Shown piece by piece: positions 34,556 to 41,705 of a DNA stretch of 48,881 bases. Source of the stretch: Syntrophomonadaceae bacterium (GTDB taxonomy: Bacteria > Bacillota > Dethiobacteria > SKNC01); NCBI GenBank assembly GCA_003560915.1, contig PWJM01000009.1, forward strand, positions 1 through 48,881, in the 5' to 3' direction. The stretch's first letter is position 1, and every line of letters begins with the position of its first letter. The notes under the pieces were generated by a model. That model ran no database searches. It was not told the DNA's origin and worked only from the letters and a program-made list of their open reading frames with translations. A program made the translations under genes and the position numbers.

Positions 34556-35673
34556 GAATCCACCTCCTCCAATCTACCGATTACTGGTTGGCCGGCCCGA
34601 GGTGTCCAGACTTTTGAAGGACAGGCACATACTTCTATGATAGCCGCTTCTTCGCTGGCCACATACAACATATCTCCCTGTTCTGCCGCTACCAGGGGCC
34701 TCAGTTTAATACGGTCGTTTATGGCAACCATTCCATTGGTAGATCCCAGGATAATAGAAAATGGGCCGTTTAAAAGACCCTTCCCGTAAACCATACGCAG
34801 AGCCCGGGCAGTTTCTTTTTCCTTTTCAGGCATTCTTTCAATTTCTTCCCAGAAGGGCGGTGCCAAAACCTGGCAGGCGGTCTCCAGGGGAAGCCGGTGG
34901 CGGCGTAAGAGCATATCAAACAAATACGTGGCTGCCTCCGTGTCCGTTTGTAGAGAACATTCATATTCGAATTCCTCCAGGTAACGGCGGTTGGTCCCAT
35001 AAGAAGAAATTTCTCCGTTATGGACCACGGACCAGTCCAGCAGTGTAAAAGGATGGGCTCCTCCCCACCATCCCGGAGTGTTAGTGGGAAATCTCCCGTG
35101 GGCAGTCCAGAGATAACCTTTGTAACTTTCCAGGTCATAGAACTCTCCTATGTCCTCCGGGTATCCTACCCCCTTAAAAGCTCCCATATTTTTCCCGCTG
35201 GAAGAGACATAAGCCCCTTCAAAACTGCTGTTGATAAACATGACCTGCCTGACCATAAACTCATCGGGAGTCATGCATACATCTTCACATATTTCTGCCC
35301 GGGGTTTTATAAAATATCTATAAATAATAGGAGAATCTAAAATTACAGGAACTTTTCTGGTGGGAATCCTCTCTCCTTTTTCCACCAGGAAATTCTCTTT
35401 TAAGTACAGTTCTACCTCTCTTTGGTTCTCTTCGGATTCAAAAAACATGTGTAGAGCATAGAAGTCTTTATAATCAGGATAGATGCCGTAAGCAGCAAAA
35501 CCTCCCCCCAGCCCATTGGACCGGTCCCTCATAATGCTGATAGATTGAATAATGGTCTCCCCTGAGAAAAGTTTTCCTTTTTTATTCATTATTCCGGATA
35601 CGGCACAACCGGATGGAATTCTCACATCCCCTTCGATCGGTTTCCGGTTCAACCTTTTTCTAGAGCCCCACAT
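34537..35673 (-). CDS. Class II glutamine amidotransferase subunit of split glutamate synthase (GltB1-type)
   Basis: 378 residues that should hydrolyse glutamine to ammonia for the FMN subunit. The class II core is visible: candidate nucleophile Cys in IPSGCAVSGIM, AHGRFPTNTPGWWGGAHPF, VVHNGEISSYGTNRRYLE, TDTEAATYLFD. The nucleophile is at residue 23 of the chosen frame rather than residue 2, so a propeptide would have to be removed, as in other glutamate synthases. The start is ATG 35673 with AAGGGGAG upstream; a TTG at 35700 is less likely. First gene of the operon, behind a perfect promoter and a leader hairpin. Confidence 0.9.
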   Translation of the reverse strand: MWGSRKRLNRKPIEGDVRIPSGCAVSGIMNKKGKLFSGETIIQSISIMRDRSNGLGGGFAAYGIYPDYKDFYALHMFFESEENQREVELYLKENFLVEKGERIPTRKVPVILDSPIIYRYFIKPRAEICEDVCMTPDEFMVRQVMFINSSFEGAYVSSSGKNMGAFKGVGYPEDIGEFYDLESYKGYLWTAHGRFPTNTPGWWGGAHPFTLLDWSVVHNGEISSYGTNRRYLEEFEYECSLQTDTEAATYLFDMLLRRHRLPLETACQVLAPPFWEEIERMPEKEKETARALRMVYGKGLLNGPFSIILGSTNGMVAINDRIKLRPLVAAEQGDMLYVASEEAAIIEVCACPSKVWTPRAGQPVIGRLEEVDSWVSVC

Positions 35674-35702
35674 TGCTCTCCCCTTCCTTTCTTTAGACAA
35701 AT

Positions 35703-35740
35703 AGGCGCCTTAAAAATTTTAATAAATTTTTAAGGCGCCT
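35703..35740 (-). promoter_or_regulatory. Large leader hairpin upstream of the glutamate synthase operon
   Basis: Perfect 16-bp arms AGGCGCCTTAAAAATT/AATTTTTAAGGCGCCT with a 6-base loop, between the promoter and the first start codon. It is followed by only a short U-run (TATTTGTCT), so it could be a weak attenuator, an operator or an mRNA stabiliser. A TGATAC/GTATCA hairpin lies ~10 bases upstream. Confidence 0.6.
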
Positions 35741-35812
35741 TTGCCTTTCTTTGATACGAAGCTGTATCATAATGCTTTCATAATGCAAAATCTTATTTTG
35801 TTTGGTGAAACC

Positions 35813-35841
35813 ATTATATTTTACATTTTTTTTTTTGTCAA
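35813..35841 (-). promoter_or_regulatory. Consensus promoter of the glutamate synthase operon
   Basis: Minus strand TTGACA, 17-base A-rich spacer, TATAAT: a perfect sigma-A match, about 130 bases upstream of the first start codon. Confidence 0.9.
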
Positions 35842-35869
35842 TAGATAAATACTATTTTTTTTTTAACTT

Positions 35870-35906
35870 TAAAAATAAACTGAGTCAGAGAATCGACCCC
35901 TGACTC
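35870..35906 (-). terminator. Second terminator downstream of perR
   Basis: GAGTCAG/CTGACTC stem (35882-35888 with 35900-35906) followed on the minus strand by AGTTTATTTTT. Confidence 0.65.
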
Positions 35907-35965
35907 TTCTTGACTAATGCACCGTCTATCTGCCTATCTCTGTCGCCCGTGCCCTGGGGGGGTAC

Positions 35966-35997
35966 ACCCAAAATAGGGCAGCTGCACAGCTGCCCCT
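35966..35997 (-). terminator. First terminator downstream of perR
   Basis: Stem GGGCAGCT/AGCTGCCC with loop GCAC (35976-35995), followed on the minus strand by TATTTTGG. The ~130 bases around the two terminators hold no gene. Confidence 0.6.
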
Positions 35998-36038
35998 GAA
36001 TAGTTCTTTTTCAACTTACGTTTACCATATACTTAAAA

Positions 36039-36491
36039 TTAATGCTGCTTTTCTATTTCCATTTTTTCTATATCTTCCATACCATCCCTACAATCACCAC
36101 AGTATCCGAAGTACATAATTTCTTCTTTTAATATTTTATATCCTGTAGCCTGCTCCGCAGGTTCAATAATATTTTCTACGGGTAAATTATAGATGTCTTC
36201 CACTTTACCACAGTTTATGCATGCCACATGAGGATGAGGCTCCGCCCTGGCATCATAACGGGAAACATCTCCTGTTAGGCACAATTCCTGAATTAAGTTG
36301 GTCCTCACGAAGAGTTCAACTGTCTTATACACGGTAGCCAGGCTGATAGAAGGAAACTGTTTTTTTACCTTTTGGTAAATAACCTCTACCCCAGGATGTG
36401 CCTCAGTTCCTCTTAATACATCTAAAATTGCTGCTCTCTGGGGTGTAACTTTAATTCCTTTTTCCCTTAACGCTTTTTCCGAATGATACAC
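36039..36491 (-). CDS. perR: Fur-family regulator, PerR-like
   Basis: 150 residues: an N-terminal winged helix (KVTPQRAAILDVL, SLATVYKTVELF) and a C-terminal metal domain. Structural zinc cysteines are CINC and CGDC. Regulatory-site residues follow PerR: Asp in SRYDARAEP, His pair in PHPHVAC, and Asp (not the Fur Glu) in GKVEDIYN. That makes a peroxide sensor of the PerR type more likely than an iron or zinc repressor. GTG start at 36491 with GGGGGAG upstream. It is the last gene after the sulfur/selenium cassette. Confidence 0.85.
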   Translation of the reverse strand: MYHSEKALREKGIKVTPQRAAILDVLRGTEAHPGVEVIYQKVKKQFPSISLATVYKTVELFVRTNLIQELCLTGDVSRYDARAEPHPHVACINCGKVEDIYNLPVENIIEPAEQATGYKILKEEIMYFGYCGDCRDGMEDIEKMEIEKQH

Positions 36492-36576
36492 TTTATGCTC
36501 CCCCTGCCCTAGGTAATGTAAATATTTGATGAAAAATTAAAATTATTTGATAATCTTTTTCAGTTATTATTATATA

Positions 36577-36604
36577 TAAAAAAAATAACCTTTTCAAGGT
36601 TATT
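36577..36604 (-). terminator. Terminator of the DUF3343 gene
   Basis: 9-bp stem AATAACCTT/AAGGTTATT (36584-36592 with 36596-36604) overlapping the stop codon, followed on the minus strand by eight T. Confidence 0.8.
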
Positions 36605-36866
36605 CTCTACTAAGTGGAGTAAATATTAATTTTTTTCCGTCTTTCACTACGCTGTAAAGATTCTCCGCCTCTATAGAGCCTTCCTGACAGAGACCCCTGA
36701 ATGCCTTGAGAGCTTCTCCATCCATCCGGGCTGCTAATCCACAATTAGAACTAACCTGCCGGGGAACCGGAATTAACTTAACATTTATAAAGCTCTGCTT
36801 CAAAATTTTTTCACATTTTAGAGCATAATTTGTGGAATAAAAAGTTGCAACATAATAATCAATCAC
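36600..36866 (-). CDS. DUF3343 putative selenium/sulfur carrier protein
   Basis: 88 residues matching the DUF3343 (Se/S carrier-like) pattern: YYVATFYSTNYALKCEKILK, LIPVPRQVSSNCGLAAR, where the single Cys in SNCGL is the likely carrier residue (a second Cys lies in KCEK). Cytosolic, no membrane segment. GTG start with CAGGTGATT upstream. In selenium-using bacteria this family neighbours YedE, TusA/YedF-like and EF2568-type cysteine desulfurase genes, exactly the set found here. The biochemical role is not established. Confidence 0.85.
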   Translation of the reverse strand: MIDYYVATFYSTNYALKCEKILKQSFINVKLIPVPRQVSSNCGLAARMDGEALKAFRGLCQEGSIEAENLYSVVKDGKKLIFTPLSRE

Positions 36867-37056
36867 AAAATCACCTGTTTCTTCTTAATATTTAAATGAC
36901 CCTTCTGATTTACATTATATTATAACATAAAACAGGACCCCACCTTAGTTTTCCCTTTTAAAATAACGTGTTAAGGTAATCAAGGGAATATATTTAGGGT
37001 GGGGCCTAAGCAGCTTTTATACGATCAGTCCTATCTGGACTTTTTTGAGCTTTTTC

Positions 37057-37278
37057 TCATCGATCAATATTGATTTGATAATCCCCGTTATGTTCATCTA
37101 CTGTAACCTTGTATCCTTGTTTTTCAGCAAGACGGGAAACATTTTCTTTGGCCACTGGAGAATCCACCAAAACCAGCAGCGCTTCACCGGGAAAAGAATT
37201 CATAGCTTTCCGGGTTAACACCACAGGTTCCGGACATAATTTCCCCCTGGCATCAATGGTTTGATTTGCCTCTTTCAT
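37057..37278 (-). CDS. TusA/YedF-like sulfur carrier protein
   Basis: 73 residues with the SirA/TusA motif: TIDARGKLCPEPVVLTRKAM, where Cys in the C-P-x-P motif accepts persulfide (or selenide). The rest is the two-layer fold ending YQINIDR. It equals the N-terminal TusA-like half of YedF. It lies between yedE and DUF3343, so it is the likely shuttle from the desulfurase. ATG 37278 has GGAGAGATA upstream. A long G+C-rich inverted repeat downstream (about 36934-37007) may end its transcript. Confidence 0.9.
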   Translation of the reverse strand: MKEANQTIDARGKLCPEPVVLTRKAMNSFPGEALLVLVDSPVAKENVSRLAEKQGYKVTVDEHNGDYQINIDR

Positions 37279-37388
37279 ACTATCTCTCCTTTACCTTGTT
37301 TACAGATATATACCTGCTATTTCTCATTTGCAGTTTTAATTGAATAGACATTCGTGCATCAGAAACACACTGCACCGCAGATGGATGA

Positions 37389-37442
37389 AAATAAGACAGA
37401 AGAACCGTCCCCTTGTCTTATCTTGTCTTTCTTGTCTTATTT
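37389..37442 (-). repeat. GGGGACGGTTCT hairpin element, copy D
   Basis: Outer arms AAATAAGACA (37389-37398) and TGTCTTATTT (37433-37442). The core AGAACCGTCCCC is read on the plus strand, so it faces minus. The right-hand arm is triplicated (three CTTGTCTT units), so the hairpin can form in several registers. It lies 7 bases beyond the yedE stop. Confidence 0.88.
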
Positions 37443-37449
37443 AGGATGG

Positions 37450-38541
37450 TTATTTGGATGCTCCCGAGGGCACCTCTTTTGAAGTTCTGGCAGGTACGGT
37501 TACCACTGAATTGCTTACAGCAATAAGCAGCAGGGCAGCCAGGGCCAAGACGACAACAATTTTTCCGTTTGCTGGAACACCGGCAGGGCTGGCAGCCAAT
37601 CCGAAGTTATGCATAAATGCCGCTCCGGTCAGCATCCCTAAAAAAGTCAACCCGGCATCTGTGTCCCCTTCCGAACCCATGATGATCTGTCTTAAAGGAC
37701 AACCTCCCAAAAGCACCGAACCAAATCCAACTACCAGCATCCCTGTAAAGTTCCAAAAACCATCGGTATGAGCGATAGGCTGATCTACAAATCCCAGCTG
37801 AAAGTAGCCGAAGGCAAGGCTGCTGACCAGTGCCACCAGGAATAAAGCCAAAGTGCCATAGAAAAGATGAGGGTCTTTAATTAAAAATAAATCGCGAATT
37901 CCCCCGGCCATACAAAGACGGCTCCGCTGCACCAGCACGCCTACAACTAAACCGGCCAGCAGAGAAACCAGTACCGGAGCATAGAGTGAGCCCGGTCCGG
38001 ATTCACTGAAAAATATAAAAGCCGGCCTTATAATAACCAGTAATAACAGGCCTATAGCTAACACCGGCAGCACATATCCGCTGGAAGAACCCAAGGGGTA
38101 GTTGCGTCCCAGGGAAAAACCCTGATGTAAGAAGAATATTCCTACGTATATACCCGCCACAAACCCTGCCAATCCTACCAGGGCATTTAAATCACCGGCA
38201 GCCAACCTCAGGACCATTCTCAGAGGACAGCCCAGGAATATTAAAGCCCCTACGATAACAATAAATCCTAAGAAAAATCTTAAAAGAGGAGAAGATCCCC
38301 CCCGTGCTCTGAACTCTCCTGCTGCCAAAGCAATAATAAAGGCCCCCAGAATAAAACCGGAGACTTCAGGACGGATATACTGCACAACTTCAGCACGATG
38401 CAACCCCAGCCCCCCGGCAATATCCCGGATAAAACAAGCAACACAAATACCGTAGTTCCGAGCATTTCCAAGATAAACCAATAGAACACCGATAAATCCT
38501 ATTACTGCACCCGACAATACAATTAATCTTTTCTCATTCAT
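37450..38541 (-). CDS. yedE: YedE-family selenium/sulfur membrane transporter
   Basis: 363 residues with about ten membrane segments and an internal duplication: GICVACFIRD plus LGCPLRMVLRLAAGD in the first half, and RLCMAGGIRD plus GGCPLRQIIMGSEGD in the second. The repeated Cys-containing G-C-P-L-R loops are the YeeE/YedE hallmark, and homologues move thiosulfate. The version linked to DUF3343 and an EF2568-type desulfurase is usually annotated as a putative selenium transporter. ATG 38541 has GAGGAGGG upstream. It follows the cysteine desulfurase by 59 bases. Confidence 0.9.
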   Translation of the reverse strand: MNEKRLIVLSGAVIGFIGVLLVYLGNARNYGICVACFIRDIAGGLGLHRAEVVQYIRPEVSGFILGAFIIALAAGEFRARGGSSPLLRFFLGFIVIVGALIFLGCPLRMVLRLAAGDLNALVGLAGFVAGIYVGIFFLHQGFSLGRNYPLGSSSGYVLPVLAIGLLLLVIIRPAFIFFSESGPGSLYAPVLVSLLAGLVVGVLVQRSRLCMAGGIRDLFLIKDPHLFYGTLALFLVALVSSLAFGYFQLGFVDQPIAHTDGFWNFTGMLVVGFGSVLLGGCPLRQIIMGSEGDTDAGLTFLGMLTGAAFMHNFGLAASPAGVPANGKIVVVLALAALLLIAVSNSVVTVPARTSKEVPSGASK

Positions 38542-38600
38542 AAAACTGAAGCCCTCCTCACCACATTAATATAGTAGATATATAGAAAAGAGAAAGTAAC

Positions 38601-39758
38601 TTAAAGTCTCACCTCCTCCCGGGATAGTTCATAAAGCGCCTGCAGCAGAGTATCAAGCTGCGATGGGGTATTCAGATAGCTCAGGCTTATCCTGACCGTT
38701 CCTTCAGGAAATGTCCCCATACTCTGATGAGCCCACGGGGAACAGTGAAGCCCTACCCGAGTCATAATGTCATATCTTTCATCCAAAAACTCTCCCACCA
38801 TGGAGGGAGTAACCCCCTCCATAACGAATGAAACCAGGGGCATTCGGTTTTCCGCTTTTTCTTCTCCAATGATGATTACTCCGTCGATGCTGTTCAAACC
38901 CTTGATCAAATGGTTGGTTAATTCTATTTCTTTTTCCCTGATTTTTGGCAGCCCCTCCCTCAGAATATATTTAACCCCCGCCCCCAACCCGGCCAAACCC
39001 ATCGCATTGGGTGTCCCGCTTTCCAGGGAATCCGGCATAAATTCCGGCTGCCTATCCTCTTCAGACCTGCTCCCGGTACCACCCCGGTATAGTGAATCCA
39101 GTTTTAATTCCGGGTTAACATACAGGCCTCCCGTCCCCTGTGGCCCAAAAAGCCCTTTATGGCCAGTAAAGGCCAGAAGGTGAATACCTGCTTTCTGTAC
39201 ATCAATGGGATAAGCTCCTGCCGTCTGGGCAGCATCTACCATAAGGTATATTCCATGTTTTCGGGCAATTTTCCCCACCTCTTCCAGGGGAAATACTGTA
39301 CCCACCACATTGGATCCATGTAGAATGGATATGAGCCGGGTATTTTTGCAAATACTCTGCTCTAACTGGTCTAAATCCAGTTGGAAATTTGGAGCCGGAC
39401 ACTCAATTCTGGTAAGCTCTACTCCTGTTCCCTCCAGGTAACGCAGAGGCCTGGCGGTAGAGTTGTGTTCCAAAGTACTGGTAATCACATGGTCTCCCGG
39501 TTTTAAGAGTCCCGAAAGGGCCATATTAATAGCCATAGTGGCATTTAAAGTAAAAACAATTTGTAAAGGGTCCTCAATATTAAATAATTGGGCCAAAGCA
39601 TCCCGGGTGTCATAGACAACCTCTCCCGATCTCAGGGAAAGGCGATGTCCGGACCGGCCAGGGTTGCCCCCTATTTCATTAAAAAAATAATTCATGGCAG
39701 CCACAACTTCTTCAGGTTTTGGATAGGACGTTGCCGCATTATCCATATAAATAACCAT
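38601..39758 (-). CDS. Class V cysteine desulfurase family protein (EF2568-type)
   Basis: 385 residues, PLP-dependent, expected to yield alanine and enzyme-bound persulfide (or selenium from selenocysteine). Visible: YMDNAATSYPKPEEVV, TLEHNSTARPL, MVDAAQTAGAYPIDV, and FTGHKGLFGPQGTGG with the PLP Lys. The catalytic Cys sits in RVGLHCSPWAHQSMGTFPEG. This short-lobed form belongs to the subfamily linked with orphan SelD and YedE rather than to IscS. ATG 39758 has GGAGAGGGGAG upstream; the longer frame to 39806 has no ribosome site. Confidence 0.9.
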   Translation of the reverse strand: MVIYMDNAATSYPKPEEVVAAMNYFFNEIGGNPGRSGHRLSLRSGEVVYDTRDALAQLFNIEDPLQIVFTLNATMAINMALSGLLKPGDHVITSTLEHNSTARPLRYLEGTGVELTRIECPAPNFQLDLDQLEQSICKNTRLISILHGSNVVGTVFPLEEVGKIARKHGIYLMVDAAQTAGAYPIDVQKAGIHLLAFTGHKGLFGPQGTGGLYVNPELKLDSLYRGGTGSRSEEDRQPEFMPDSLESGTPNAMGLAGLGAGVKYILREGLPKIREKEIELTNHLIKGLNSIDGVIIIGEEKAENRMPLVSFVMEGVTPSMVGEFLDERYDIMTRVGLHCSPWAHQSMGTFPEGTVRISLSYLNTPSQLDTLLQALYELSREEVRL

Positions 39759-40360
39759 GATTTTCTCCCCTCTCCATAAATCCAGCTGCTTTTTACATAA
39801 TGACATATGATTATAAACTCATTGGTTGAAATAAGGAAAAAAAATCTCTGCAAAATTATTATATATTAAATTCATAAAAATATCTTGCGTTATTTCATAC
39901 TAATCATAACTCTTTGTTATGTTTTGTTGGGCCTGTACAAATGAATCGTTATAACATTACTTCTTCTCTTCCTGTAAGTCCCATCTGGCGCTGCTCTTAC
40001 AGCTTTTATTTGGGAATCATTCTTCCTCGGATTATACTAAAAAAACAGCATTACCAATTCCTCCAGAAACTTCTATGTACATACAAATGTTTTCCAGTAT
40101 TAAAAATATTTCTTAATAAATACCCGAATTTATTAAGTATTTTTCTATTTTATAAAAAGAAGGGTTTGATACTTTTCGCCATCATTTCCCATAAAGCCGT
40201 ATTTTTACAAATAATTACCGCCTTCCATAAAATAAATAGGTTAACCTTCCTATTCTACCGCTTAAAGACATTTCTTCTTTTTGGTTTCCTATTTTTCCAC
40301 ATGTTATAATTAATTTCGCAACTTACTTAACATAATATTTTTGCAAAGGAGGAAATAATT
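39759..40360. other. A+T-rich intergenic region; LysM gene promoter
   Basis: About 600 bases between divergent genes. I see TTGGTT (40281-40286), 18-base spacer, TATAAT (40305-40310) as a plus-strand promoter, then AAAGGAGG at 40346-40353. A 131-codon open frame at 39914-40309 has no ribosome site and a low-complexity hydrophobic composition; I do not consider it a gene. Nothing else is recognised. Confidence 0.55.
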
Positions 40361-41518
40361 ATTAAACGTGCAGCTGCTTTATTTATTATCACTTTGTTGA
40401 TTTTGGCTTCCGTTTCTGCCGGTGCTGCTTCCTACTGTGTAGCACCAGGTGACAGTCTATGGAAAATATCCCAGAGATTCAATGTTAGTGTGGATCAGCT
40501 AAAAAGTACAAACCACTTAAAATCAAATCAAATATTGGTGGGACAAGTCCTTCAAATACCTGAAAACTCAAAGCTGGCGGTACATAAAGTGCAACCAGGA
40601 GATACTCTATGGAATATTTCCCAGCGTTACAATGTAAGTGTGGAACAACTTAAAACCGCTAACAAACTTACTTCCAACCAAATCTTCGTTGGACAGGCCC
40701 TTACCATACCCGGAGGCATGGTAAACCTGGCAATACACAGGGTTCAGCCGGGAGATACCTTATGGAAAATATCTCAGCGATACGGAACCAGCGTACCGGG
40801 TATTATGAGCCTCAATAATCTAACTACAACCATGATCTATCCCGGCCAGGTGCTGAACATACCTTCCAGTTCCCAGTCTTCTTCAGAATCTCAGAGCTCC
40901 AGCTCAAATACCCTTACCCGGCAGGGAGTGATGTACACCGTAAGAAGTGGAGATACTCTCTCCCGTCTGGCCAGTCGTTTTAACACTAATGTACAGGCTA
41001 TCATGCAGACCAACAAGTTAAATTCACAACTGCTTATGGTGGGACAGCGTCTGGTCATCCCACAAAACTCACAGTCAGCTGTGGACATGCAGGTTCCTTC
41101 CCGGCAGAGAATTGGCAGTTTCGGTGAATACCTGGAGTGGCCTTATGCCAGTATGCTGTTCAACGTTGGAGCTACAGCCACCATAACGGATGTGGCAACA
41201 GGCCTTAAGTTCAGAGTAAAACGGCTGGGAGGAGGAAATCATGCTGATGCCGAACCCCTTACCTCCGAGGATGCAGCGATTATGAGAAGAATCTATGGCG
41301 GCAGCTGGAGCTGGAACACCAGGGCAATTATCGTCAGCGTGGGAGGAAGATCTATCGCGGCTTCAATGAATGGTATGCCTCACAGCATACAGACCATTTA
41401 TAATAATAGTTTTAACGGACACTTCTGTATTCACTTTTTAAACAGCCGTACCCATAACACCAACAGCGTCTGCCCAAATCATCAGGCAATGATCAGGAGA
41501 GCAGCCGGGCTGCAGTAA
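40361..41518 (+). CDS. Secreted protein with four LysM domains and a C-terminal domain of unknown function
   Basis: 385 residues from a proposed ATT start at 40361, eight bases after AAAGGAGG; no ATG, GTG or TTG lies near that site. From there a signal peptide is complete (IKRAAALFIITLLILASVSAGAA). The first normal start, TTG 40394, would remove its basic end. Four LysM units follow, at about 25-66, 71-113, 118-160 and 184-226, with a Ser-rich linker before the fourth. The last ~150 residues form a separate domain with VGATATITDVATGLKFRVKR and a conserved-looking HFCIHFLNSRTHN...CPNHQ segment. It should bind peptidoglycan; the C-terminal domain could be catalytic but no known active site is clear. 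Confidence 0.85.
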   Translation: MKRAAALFIITLLILASVSAGAASYCVAPGDSLWKISQRFNVSVDQLKSTNHLKSNQILVGQVLQIPENSKLAVHKVQPGDTLWNISQRYNVSVEQLKTANKLTSNQIFVGQALTIPGGMVNLAIHRVQPGDTLWKISQRYGTSVPGIMSLNNLTTTMIYPGQVLNIPSSSQSSSESQSSSSNTLTRQGVMYTVRSGDTLSRLASRFNTNVQAIMQTNKLNSQLLMVGQRLVIPQNSQSAVDMQVPSRQRIGSFGEYLEWPYASMLFNVGATATITDVATGLKFRVKRLGGGNHADAEPLTSEDAAIMRRIYGGSWSWNTRAIIVSVGGRSIAASMNGMPHSIQTIYNNSFNGHFCIHFLNSRTHNTNSVCPNHQAMIRRAAGLQ

Positions 41519-41610
41519 TATTAAGGGAATACAAGGAGTCTTGTTTTCTGAAGCACCGTCTGAAGCTCATTTTTCAAGAAACTAAAAAAAAATAACTTTT
41601 ATTAAAATTA

Positions 41611-41650
41611 AACAGACGGGAAGGAAAAACTTCCCGTCTGTTCTTCTTTA
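41611..41650. terminator. Bidirectional terminator between the LysM and symporter genes
   Basis: 13-bp stem AACAGACGGGAAG/CTTCCCGTCTGTT (41611-41623 with 41630-41642). A T-rich run follows on the plus strand, and a long A-rich stretch on the left would be a U-run for the minus strand. Confidence 0.88.
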
Positions 41651-41705
41651 TTAAATAAACATAAAGTATACTTTCAGAATTTTATATATGAGTTATTATT
41701 ACCTT

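Noticed and set aside
36492-36599. PerR-box-like A+T-rich palindromes upstream of perR
   Set aside because: Several loose TTAtAAT-type matches exist but none is close to the 15-base consensus; too A+T-rich to be meaningful.
39914-40309. 131-codon plus-strand open frame
   Set aside because: No ribosome site, low-complexity A+T-rich hydrophobic composition, no recognisable domain; probably non-coding.
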